Assembly (NCBI GenBank): GCA_013396995.1
Contig: VWZP01005850.1
Span: 435,323 to 499,322 of the forward strand
Direction of reading: 5' to 3'
DNA from: Dicaeum eximium
Lineage: Eukaryota > Chordata > Aves > Passeriformes > Dicaeidae
DNA length: 64,000 nt
The notes beneath the pieces are model-generated. The model ran no database searches, was not told the origin of the DNA, and worked only from the letters and a program-made list of their open reading frames with translations. Shown in pieces: positions 27,086 through 37,578 of the stretch; position 1 is the first letter of the stretch, and the number at the start of each line of letters is the position of its first letter. The translations under genes were made by a program, and so were the position numbers.

Positions 27086-30000
27086 ATAAGAGCAGTAAAA
27101 ACCCATCTGTCTGTTTTATCTGTTCCCTCTGGTTTGCAGACAGCAGCAGAGACTGGTTGGCTGTTACAGGTGAGCTGGGCTTAGAGGGAGAAGAGCAGCA
27201 GCAGCAGGCGAAAGACACCAGTTTGGGAGGTAAATAAAGTTAGACAAATCATTTGTTGCTCTGTGCCTGTAGGTTGGGAGAAATTAGTCTCCTTTGAAAT
27301 ACTGTCACCTTTGCTATGTGGAAAGAAGATGACTTTTTTCTTTCTGTTGCCTTTGTTTTCCTCCATGAAGTCAGTAACTCAACCTGAAATCCAAGGAAGA
27401 GATATGCAGTGTGCTACAAGGATGAGAAATTCTGCCTCTGCTCCTCGAGGTTCTGGGCTCTTCATTACAAGAGATGGTGAGCTGAAGGAAGCTACTGTGA
27501 TAATTGCAAAAGAAAAGGGATCACTTGTGTGAGGAACAACTAGTTTTTGTACAGACTATCTGTTGCTGGAATATTAAGCCCTATATTTATTATTATTTGG
27601 TTTGCTCAATTCTAATGCATCACTTAGTATTTTAGGGAAAAATGTCTGTAAGATGAACTCCTTGGCATTTCAGGCTTTTGTAGGTAAAATGGCAACTTCA
27701 AAGCAGTCTTCAGAAATACCTTTGTGTGCCATAAAATAGGGTCTTAGATGCTTATAATCTATATTTTCAGGAGATCATTTTGGTAAAATGACTGCATTCT
27801 CAAAGTTGATTTGTGCTTGCAGTCTTGGGGTATTGGAGAGAGCAGCTCTCCTTTTCGTAAGTGCTGAGTAATACTGAGAAACTTCCATAGCTAGGGAAGG
27901 TGATTTCACTTTATAGCTTCATAGTCCTGCTATATCATAGTTTTTAAAACCCAGATTCTGCAAAATGCAGACATCTCTTAAATACTGTGATTCTATATTC
28001 TTTACATTATTAATGATCAAAGGTAGAAATTAACTTTTGACATCAAAATTCAGGCATCTAATCTAAGGTATTTTTCCTTTCCTGCAGTTCCTCAGGTCTT
28101 CCCAAGCCTCATGTCCTTCTTCCACTTTTCCCCATGACAGCAAATCTCAAGGCAAAGATACTGCCCCTAAAACCTGTCCAAGGCAGGGTACTAACAAGGA
28201 GGTTGTAAAGATCTCTACAAACTTACCATGGCCATGTGGGACCATTTGATCATCAGGTTTCATCTACAAAGCATAGTTGTTTTTTTCCATTTTTTCTCAA
28301 AATATAAGACAGCCAAGACCAGATTCGAACTGAAGTATGAAAGTGGCTGTTCTGTTAAACTAATTCCAAGAATGCCACAAAAAAATGAAAACTGGGCTAA
28401 CAGTGTATCTTATCTAGTACTTTGAGAACAGTTTTGCAATTAGAAAAGGAAGACTTCATGTAAGGTTAAGTGCAGCTGTTATCATGGATATTAAAAACAT
28501 GTTTTCTCTCATTTAAAATGGAATCAAATAATTTATTTTGTGATGGTTATTTTCACATATAACTCATTATTCTACTCACAATTTCTGCTATGATAAATAC
28601 ATGTTTTTGGACAGTATAGGGCATACTACGTTCTGCTTCCTGATATTTTTGTTTGTTTAAAAAATACCTTTTCCTAGACAGTAAATCTTGCCATACCAGT
28701 GTAATCTGCAGTCTAGAACCTTGTGGCTCGGTTGCCATAAAATATATAAAGCTTTTCTCTAAAATTAAAGAAAAAATTAGTACAACAGAAAACAATTTTA
28801 CCTCTTCATAATAGCTTCCCAAATGAAAGCTCATTCTGCACATACCTGTGTTTTAAAATATAGCAATATTTTCAATTGTTGTATGGTATGATATGACAGA
28901 ATTATGCTACCATTTTTTTCTTAAACTTTATCATGGCATGAATTTTTTCAAAATGCTACTGAACTTGGGTTTGGTTTTGTTTTTTAAAAAGAGTATTAGT
29001 TACCAGCCATCTGCAACTATGGCTTCAGGGGTGTGTGGCTGTCCAGAACTCCTAACTGTGCCTGTCGTTCCAACAGACTGGCATGATTTTCTGCTGCAAC
29101 ACTTCTGGTGAGATCTCCAGAGAGAAATCCTTGTTGATTCTGGTCTTGGTATAACGTCATGGAACTGTCATGCTATGCTGTGTTGGGGGTGCATCCATAT
29201 CTACAAACAGATTCTTCAGAGTTGCACCTGCAATATAAGCAAAAAGATCTTAAGTGTTCACATTTTTGTTTCAGGTTTTTATTTAAAATATATTGGTGAG
29301 TGAATGAAGGACAATAACTAAAACCAGAAATAAAAACTAGCTACCACCAGAATGCTACCTGGGTCAGATTAGCTATGACATAAGAATTTCCTGTTGTTTA
29401 GACAAACTAGTCTAGAGTAGTTTGTCAGCTGTGTACCATATGCCATCTGCATCTTCCTGCAAATGTTTCTTTTAGCAGGAGTTTTGTCATTAGGCTTCTG
29501 AATTTTCATGACATAAGTAAAGCAACCCCAAAGCCCTCATTATTTCTAAAAATGTGGTTATAGTTTTTCACGGTTCTTTCCAGTGATGCAGTGCAATGAC
29601 TTCCCAGTCTTTTTGCTGAGGAACCTCACTTTAAGAACCGAAGGTGGAAAGCTACAATCCGTTCTGTTTTGCTTTAATATTCTCCTGCCAACTCCAGCTT
29701 TCCCATTGTCCCTCCTACCCAGCCCAGACCTCTCCGCTTTCCCTTTCTTTGTTGTTGTCCTATTCCTTTCCTGTGACATCTCTGTCTTTGCTGCTGTCAC
29801 AGGCGGCAAGTGGCACTAAAACAGAGCAAATACATTTGGACAGATCAATCTGTTTCTGGTGTCATTTGTGTCCTCTTGCAGGCAGAGTCCTTTTCTCAAG
29901 CTCATCTAAATGACTTTCTTTAGGGGTTGGAAGGCACTAATGTAAAGAAGTCCAGGTTGAATGAGGCAGTAGAGGAAAGAATATGCCTGCTCCTGCCCTG

Positions 30001-30570
30001 GATGGTTCTTGTTAAGCACCTGCCTAAGGTATTCCTAAAAATATTATCAGATCAGCTGAGACAAACCTCTCAGGATTTGGAATTAACAGGCTCTCGTGGA
30101 TGCAATTCAGAGTACGGCTCTTGCTGCACTCTGCATTCCCTTGTGCCAGCTCTGCCCACTGTGAGGAGCAGGCCCCAGAACTGTGACTGGGCAGGCAGTG
30201 GAGGGCAGCCTGCCTGATATACAGGGGGGAACTTGGTCACCAAAGCCATCTCTGTGTCAGTGGGAGCTCACTCTTACCCAGTTCTCAGTGAAAGCTCTGA
30301 AGCATTTAAAATAGGGCTTAGAAATTCAACTGATAAAAGTCACCCCAGAAACCAAAAAAATTTTTAAATGTCCTTAGAAGTGGCTTACTTAAGTAAAAAA
30401 CAGTAATTGTCCCCTTACTATCTTTATATTTCATGTAACTGGAAATATAAATATAAGACATCTTTATACTCCATCAATACTCAAGGGATTATTCTTACTC
30501 AGAAACTGATGTTTAGGGTCTCCTGTACACAATCAGCTTGTCATTGTCCCCAGGCAGTAGCAGAAATGAC
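27086..30570. other. Non-coding sequence, no gene recognised
   Basis: Short reading frames only. A polypurine (GAG/CAG)-rich stretch near 27185-27215 gives a brief EEQQQQA-type frame. Nothing else is identifiable. Confidence 0.6.
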
Positions 30571-31320
30571 TGTCCCGTTTGTGCCCGTGCCCGAAGTGCT
30601 GAGAATAGCTGCACTCCTGCCCGCTCTGCTGACCCGGGCACGCTTCCCAAGCAAGGAGGAGGCCTGATCTGAGAATCCCAAACACAAATACTGCAGCGGG
30701 ATTTGGCAGGCCAGCACAGGAATTTGTGATATTCATAAGCTCGCTACAGTTTGTTTTCCTTGATCTGGGGGCTGTTTTTGCACGGGTTAGAAGGCACCGC
30801 TGAAGCAGTTTCCCCTTCTCGCAGTGCGGGAGCTGCGGAGCCGCCAGCGCTGAGCGGTTTTCCCCGCGGAGCTGAGCGGGTTTTCCCCGCGGAGCTGAGC
30901 GGGTTTTTCCTGCGGAGCTGAGCGGGTTTTCCCCGCGGAGCTGAGCGGGTTTTTCCTGCGGAGCTGAGCGGGTTTTCCCCGCGGAGCTGAGCGGGTTCTC
31001 CCCGCGGAGCTGAGCGGGTTTTTCATGCGGAGCTGAGCGGGCTCTCCCCGCGGAGCTGAGCGGTTTTCCCCGCGGAGCTGAGCGGGCTCTCCCTACCGAG
31101 CTGAGCGTGTTTTCCTCGCGGAGCTGAGCGGGTTCTCCTCGCGGAGCTGAGCGGGTTTTTCCTGCGGAGCTGAGCGGTTTTCCCCGCGGAGCTGAGCGGT
31201 TTTCCCTGCGCAGCCCAAGCGCAGCGCTGCCGGTGGAGCACTGACCCCTCGCGGCTGAGCTCCGGCTCCAGTCCCCTCTGGGTGCTTCTGCTGGAGCAGC
31301 CTCGGCCTGCTGGGTCCGAG
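30571..31320. other. CpG-dense segment containing a minisatellite
   Basis: GC content and CpG density rise sharply here relative to both flanks. About half of the segment is the minisatellite at 30849-31212, with about three CpG per unit. The flanks (30780-30848 and 31213-31320) are also CpG-rich. It could be a CpG-island promoter expanded by a tandem repeat; no transcript start can be shown from sequence. Confidence 0.45.
30849..31212 (+). repeat. 16-unit GC-rich minisatellite, 22-23 bp units
   Basis: Sixteen tandem units begin GCTGAGCGG and mostly end CGGA; twelve are 23 bp and four are 22 bp (units 1, 10, 15, 16). Two main variants, with cores TTTTCCCCGCGGA and TTTTTCCTGCGGA, alternate in units 2-6, suggesting a 46-bp higher-order unit. 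In the common variant each unit contains the inverted repeat GCGGG-TTTTC-CCCGC, a possible hairpin. The array has no stop codon in the minus-strand frames it cycles through, giving misleading Pro/Ser/Ala/Arg-rich frames of 72-110 codons that are not genes. Confidence 0.95.
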
Positions 31321-31744
31321 TGCAGCGTTTTTACCTAATAGATGTATTTTGTGATTCGGCTTTCCATGATAGGATTGATGAGGCCAGGTCGACTGCAGTG
31401 AAGAGTTTATCAGGTTGACTCCCAAACTGTATGGTTTCTACAATTTTTTGCTTAGAGGAAGAGTTTCTTTGCTATGCCCAAGTCATTCAGGATGCTTGCC
31501 AAAAGCGAGGGGTTTGGCACCTGAAAGTCCCCATGTAACCTGAATGTCAGCAGTTCCTGAAAAAATCGAAGAATATGAATATGCCCAGACAAATGATATG
31601 AAAATCTGCTAAATTCAAAGACCTTTTTCAGCTGTTTGGATTGCTGTGGTTCCTTCTGTTGAAGGTACTCTGCGAAGCTCCCAGAGTACGCCCTGTCATC
31701 AAAAAGGTGTTTCTGTCGGTTTGTTAAAGCAATCTCGTTTGCAG

Positions 31745-31832
31745 ATCTCTAAAGCCCCATCTGCTGTGAAAATTCACACCAAAGCTCTGTCACCCTGGTG
31801 AAATAAATAAGTGTCATCCATTATAGAGTGAG
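31745..31832 (+). other. Exon-like segment (weak), downstream of the CpG-dense segment
   Basis: TCTCGTTTGCAG precedes position 31745 (AG at 31743-31744) and GTGAG|GTAAGTG follows at 31833, a nearly perfect donor. The 88-base segment has stops in its reading frames and would be non-coding. Position and strand would fit a non-coding transcript starting in the CpG-dense segment; this is inference only. Confidence 0.2.
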
Positions 31833-33188
31833 GTAAGTGAAAAACACGAAGTGGTCATGTGGTTATTCAAAATACTACACGTCAGCATTAAAGCTGGTAA
31901 AGGACAGGGAATTTCTTAATGTGTGTTCCCTGCTCCAGGCCTGGGACATGCTGCTACACAGCCCAGAGGACAAGGACAGCAGACAGTGCAATGGCTCTGG
32001 CAGCAATTGTGAGAAATGTCCGTGCAGATCTTACCTAATGATCTGAATTGCAATGAACTCAAAACTCTGCCTGTAATCACTGCAAGTCTGAAAACATCAG
32101 TGAGCATCTCGGCCTTCACGAGAATACAGAAAGGATTTTGACAGTGCAGAGTTCCGTGTTCACGTGTCCTGTTTCCAGCTGTGTCAGCGGGCACAGGTGT
32201 ACATTGCTCTGCTCTCACCAAGTCCAACATGAAGGACTGTAAGGATGTGCAGGTGTCCTGTTCCATGCAGCAGTGTCAGCTGGCGAGCACGAGGTGGCAC
32301 AGCACAACAACAGGAGAGGGAAGAGGAGAGCGCTGCAGCAGGGTCGTGGGCAGCTCTGGTAGCTGAATTTTCTGACTACGTGTCTGGCAATTGCAGCCTG
32401 TAACTTTCGATATCATCATCCCTACTAAGTCCAGTTCTCCCACAGAACGCCTGACTTTTTAGTATTTCATAGGCAGTAGCACAGTCATTTCATCTGCAGA
32501 TTCCCTAGAGTTCATGAGTGAATATCAGCTCAGTCCTTACTGGCATTATTAAATTACTCCATTCCTGAGCTGGTCCCCTTTTATGATGAAGTTTTCACAA
32601 CATCTTCACTCTACCTGCAAATTAAAACTGTGTGATAGACCTGTGATGTTCCAACTCTCAGCTGCTTCCTCCTACAATCCCATTTGATGGTTTTTCTTCT
32701 TTTTTCTGGTGTGACTTTTATCAGTTGAATTTATAAGCCTCGTTGTACAGACTTTGAACACTGGGCCTTTAAGGCCAGAAGGGATGTTTTGCAAGATCAA
32801 TTGCCTGTGTGCCTAAGGAAATCTGTTTAAAAAATATTTGATGTAGCCTTTGCTAGAGAGAAGAGTATCTTGGGAGTTACTAGTACCAGGAGCAAGTTAG
32901 AATGTAGGGCCACTGTCCCCCTAAGGGCTTGAAATGCAGAATCTTGCATTGTAAGATATCTCCTTCTCTCATCTGGCAAGATATGCCTGTTATGTCAGCC
33001 TGAGAATCGAGAGTGATTGGATGAGTGAAGCTGAACATGTATCTGATGGAAGATTGGACTAATATGGACTCTCCAAGCTGGAGAAAAGCCTGATGATTGA
33101 AGAGGAACAGGAGAAGCTGATTCTAAATCAAGAAGTCTGAACTGGAATCTGAATAACAACACCAATTAAGAGATGAATAGAGACTTCA

Positions 33189-33240
33189 GTGCCCCCCACC
33201 TCTGCCCCACCACCACTGCCACCCCCTCCCCCCCCAAAAA
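33189..33240 (-). repeat. C-rich / A-run low-complexity tract, G4-prone on the minus strand
   Basis: On the plus strand a C-rich run with several C-blocks of 4 to 8 is followed by a run of A. The complementary strand has at least four G-runs of three or more within about 45 bases, meeting the loose G-quadruplex pattern. Confidence 0.7.
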
Positions 33241-36175
33241 AAAGCTGATTAACTTAAGCAGACATTGATTGGAAAACTGAGGCAGGCCCTCTGCAAGAGC
33301 TGTTTCAACCACGAGGGAATGCCCTGAAGCATTCTTTGTCTAGCCTGGCCATTGAACTGCTGTAACCTTGATGCCAAGGTTATTTAATAGTTCTGCTATC
33401 ACGGAGAGCTAATTGCCCTGTCTGGTTGTGTAACTTGACAGTTAGCTGGGAATTTTGTGATGGAATGATTTTCAGATGGGGAATATGCTGCTTTTTAAAA
33501 GTTTAAATATTATTTGTGAAAACTTGGTTTTATTGGAACAATAAAAAAATGTTTCCAGGAAAATAGGAAAAATGCCTTACTACCTAGAAGATTTTACAGT
33601 AGAACAGAATTGATCATAATCACATGCACAAAACAGGCAGATATTCTATCTTAATGGTCTGCTGTGGAGACATGCAAAAACTCCCTTTCCATAAAAAAGT
33701 ATTGTTTTACAAACTGTAATCATTAATTGGCCTGATTTTTTTAAAAATTGAGGGTTTTATTTTTCCAGTCACTTCAGTTTCAGGGCACGTGCCATTTCAG
33801 AGAGGCACCTTGAGCACACTACTGCACACTAACAAAATAAGTACTGTGACTTCTATTCAGAAACACATTTTGTAGGAAATTCCCAATACTACTGGGTTGG
33901 ATTTCAATCCTGCTGAAGACTGACCACCCATACAGAAATACTGCAGCCATGCTGGTGCCTTGTGAGCTCAGAGGATCTCTGTGCAAGGGCCACAGGACCT
34001 TGATGCTGTAATATTATATCTCTGAACACTGTGCAGTTTTGTTTGCTTGTGGAACTCAAATTCTCAGGCTGTGTCAGAATGAGCTTTAGACAGGGGGAAA
34101 AAAATCTACTTCATATTCCCTGTCCTTTTCCAGCCTTTACATGCCACTCCAGAGGTCTTAAGAAGCCAAAGCAGTGTTTTCTAGGTAGAGTAGAGGTTCC
34201 CCCATGTCTCAAAGGCCAGAACTGTTCTACAAATTTTGTAATGGCACAGTTATGCATAGATCAGCACCTGGGGTGTGACCCAACAAATAGTTATGTTGCC
34301 AGAAGTCACTTGTGCATAAAAACCAACTTGTCACTCCCAGGTAATCAAGAAGTTATACTGTAAAAAGCTTTTTTCTGCTGTTATAAGCTGCATCTGCCTT
34401 GGAATGCTGTGCCAGCATAATATACTGCATAATATTATAATACATGATCCTGTGCTGACAAAGCATTCTGAGTGTGGACCTAGTCTAACTTGCTAGCTCC
34501 TTCTTTCCCTGAACTACACAATAGAAAAGGCACAGAAAGAAAATAAAGACAGAGGCTCTTTAACTGCTTCTTGCTGGAGAGACAGTCCTGTAATAGTCCT
34601 TGGTTATTCTTTAGTTCTGAACAGTTTGTGTCTGACCCCATAACTCAGTGACAAACTGCAAATTTTAAATCACTCTAGCCACTCTTCCCTGCTTCTCCTA
34701 ACTACATCACATGTGGTTTATCAGAAACCAATGTTTTTCTCTTCCTTCATTACTATATTCTTTCTGTAAAACTTCGCATTACTTCAGACCCATCATAAAA
34801 ATCTCAGAGCAGAAAATTAGTTAGATTAAATATTTTATGAGCATGTGAACAAATGAAATTGTTCAGGATGTGATAAAATAACTGATGCATTGTATTGAAA
34901 TTTCTCTTCATCTCAAGTGGCTTGAATAACATCCTTCTGAAATGCTTTCTCTGAGAGAAACAGTGTGTGAGCTCTGTTGTGCCTTCATAAATGCCCAACC
35001 ATCCCTGCAAGTTAAAATATCATCACATGCTTACTGCACTTGGTTATGGGGGCAGGGACAGGTCGTCAGAATTTGTCTGTAATCTCTAATTCCAAACCAA
35101 GTTTGCTGTTTTGCTGTCTGCAGCTTGCTCCTGTGCTCATTGTCTGCTTCACAGCTCACATTCAACCTCTGAGTCAAGGTCACAGTCAGTCTGAAAATCA
35201 ATTTTCCATGCCTCCATTACGCCTTCCTCAACCTTATTTCTTTTCTTATCTCTCTCACTGAAAGAGCTGCCTACACAGCTAAGGCTGAAGCATGGGACAA
35301 GTTCACATGTGCAAAATCTTAGCCAAATAGGAAGCCTATAATGAAATAATCTGAAAATAATCTCTGCCCCAGCTATCGCAAGCCTTTCAGATTATTTATA
35401 TTGGATAGTCATTTAAATCTCATCAGTGCTGCATTGTGCTGCTGTTGATTGAAATGGTAATGAATGCAATACAGTCTCTCAAATGGTTCAGTTTTTTTAA
35501 AAATGCATCATTTACAGGCAGTTAGCAGTGTTCCAATTGCATCTGGCTCATTGATTGCCAAGTCCAGGCTGGCTGTGTCTGCAGGGCACAGTCAGTCTGG
35601 GTTGCATTGAACCCTATGTCATCTTTGTGTTGCACATCTATGGTGGATTTGCTGACTTGCTAAAGTTAGGGTCAGCAAACAAGCTCCCAGCAACCAAGAG
35701 TAAGTAGCAAACTGCTCTAAGTATGTTCGCAATTAATTTTCCTGAGCCAACTCTTTTTCTTTTGCTGGTACAGCCCACTGTATTGCAAATCACTGCACTG
35801 CTCTTTGACTCAAAATTCTGTCTGTCCTCATATCCAGGCTGTGCCTGCATCTGTTTTATTCAGTGCATAAAATCCTTTTATCCATATGTCTGAGGCTGTA
35901 GCTCATGTTCTGTTTATATTACTTCTAAGGTATCAAAATTTGCCTTTCCTCTGGCCTTGATAAGCACAGTCTTGCCTGTTCATGTCTACTCAGAATACTG
36001 TCATTTGAAATCACTATTTTTCTGTTTGATTATGCAAACCCAAATACTTGTTGCTTTGTGTATTTTCCCTCATTTATCATACTCTGTAAGATCTATGATT
36101 TGGTGGTTGACACCCCTTCCAAGGCTTCTGAGGGCCAATCTCTGCCTGTCAGTTGAATCCTAGTCTACTTAAATA

Positions 36176-36207
36176 CTGATTGTTGTTTATGATTAGTCAA
36201 CAATCAG
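36176..36207. repeat. Perfect inverted repeat, 10-bp arms
   Basis: CTGATTGTTG (36176-36185) and CAACAATCAG (36198-36207) are exact reverse complements around a 12-base loop. No poly-T follows, and nothing links it to a terminator or RNA family. Confidence 0.8.
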
Positions 36208-37261
36208 AGTCTGCCCTGTCTCCTTGTTACGTTTCCAATGAAGAAATGTAATGTTGTGTTCCAAGGGGCTTCTTGTGTTTGGAAGTCCATTCCTAAAAGT
36301 TTGAAAACCTTGATGCACTTCTGTTTCTGAAAGGCCAATGGGTACTCTCATTTTCTTTGTATTGTTCCATCTGTCTGTATCTATTTGTGGGTGTGTGCTT
36401 TGCATTGTCATTTCTAGACAGCATTTCTAGCCCTTTGGAGTACAGCCCCAAAACTTGATCCTGATTTTTACAGCACTTAACATGTGAGAAGAAGGAGGGT
36501 AAAGGGGTAGGAAATCAGACATTCAGGTCTGGAATATGTGGTCATGGCAGCAACAGAAATGGTTACATGATCGTTATTCTTTGCTCCTGCAAAACTGAAA
36601 TTGCAATTGACTTCTGCCTGAAGGTTTTCTGTGGTCAATTTGGTGCTAGAGCCTACAAAATCCTGCTCATTTTTACCTCTTTAGTGTATTTATAAGGATA
36701 ATTGTGTGTTTTGGTCGTAAACAACCATGATATAGGTTTATGTAAGTTTTTGCTGAGCTCCACTGGAATGAAAATCTACATGAAGCAGTGATGTGACACA
36801 CAGGGGAACAAGACTTATTTTCCATCTGGAACAATTTCAGATGGAAAATTAATGCTTCCACTCTCGGTAACAAATTAGTATCACTTCCTCTTATTGAAGA
36901 AGGCCGGACAACAACAAATAGAACTAGAGAGAAACTGCCAAATATTACATAAAAATTGATTGGCTTCATTTCGAGCCATGATGAAATAAGGCAAATCCTT
37001 TACTTTTTCTGCCCTAAAACATGCTGGGTCACGCAGAGTTTAAACCTAAAGATGTAAAAATAAAATGGAACCATTTCCAGTACAGAAGATCAGCTGACTT
37101 GTCAACCCTTTAGCAGAGGAGTAACATTGATTGGGACAGCCTCTCATACCAGGGAAGGAATGCTTTATTCCAGAAACACGTGAGCAGGGCTCAATCTCTA
37201 CCAGAACCCCTCAGTCTGACAGAATGGGAAGGCAGGCAAAGATACCAGCAGCTGCTTGGTG

Positions 37262-37267
37262 CCAGGG
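37262..37267 (+). repeat. Target-site duplication, left copy (CCAGGG)
   Basis: Exact 6-bp match to 37573-37578, directly abutting the LTR start. The perfect match suggests a relatively young insertion. Confidence 0.88.
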
Positions 37268-37572
37268 TGTCGCCTTGTTATTTAGCCTTCTGATGTTTTC
37301 ATTTTAGATGGAGTCTTCTCACACTAGGCTTTTGTAAATAAGCCTCTGTTGTTCTAACTGAATCTCTTTTGTTTACATATTTCTATCATAGATAATTTTG
37401 TGAATTATTGATTTTATAACCAATGTGGTTGAAGAGGTGGTAACTTCACCTTCCAATCACATTTCTTTTACAGAGTTCTATAAATACTAGAACTCACAAT
37501 AAACTACGCCTTCTTTTGTCCTGAGATTCGTCTCGTGTCCTTTTCGTCCGTGTTGCTTGTGTTATAGTGACA
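37268..37572 (+). mobile_element. Solo endogenous retrovirus LTR, ERVK-like
   Basis: A 305-bp element starts TGTCGC and ends GTGACA, imperfect inverted termini of the TG...CA type. It is flanked by a perfect 6-bp target duplication CCAGGG (37262-37267 and 37573-37578). A TATA box (TATAAATA, 37479-37486) and a poly(A) signal (AATAAA, 37498-37503) lie close together near the 3' end, which sets the plus-strand orientation and resembles the compact layout of alpharetrovirus-type LTRs. A 6-bp duplication is typical of class II (ERVK-like) elements. No gag, pol or env sequence adjoins it, so it is a solo LTR left by recombination between two LTRs. Confidence 0.9.
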
Positions 37573-37578
37573 CCAGGG
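37573..37578 (+). repeat. Target-site duplication, right copy (CCAGGG)
   Basis: Exact 6-bp match to 37262-37267, directly abutting the LTR end. Confidence 0.88.

Larger units (their letters stand above)
31833..37261. other. Non-coding sequence, no gene recognised
   Basis: Short family-less reading frames. It contains a C-rich tract (33189-33240) and a perfect 10-bp-arm inverted repeat (36176-36207). The stretch 32.7-33.5 kb looks like old, unclassified repeat-like sequence, but I cannot assign it. Confidence 0.55.

Noticed and set aside
30849..31212. Array of E2F sites within the minisatellite
   Set aside because: The units have TTTTCCCCGC, one base off the TTTSSCGC spacing, and many units carry CCTGCGG instead; the match is too loose.
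30787..31425. Three minus-strand frames of 72-110 codons over the minisatellite
   Set aside because: They arise because the 23-bp unit lacks stops in the cycling frames; the peptide is just the repeat read in three phases.
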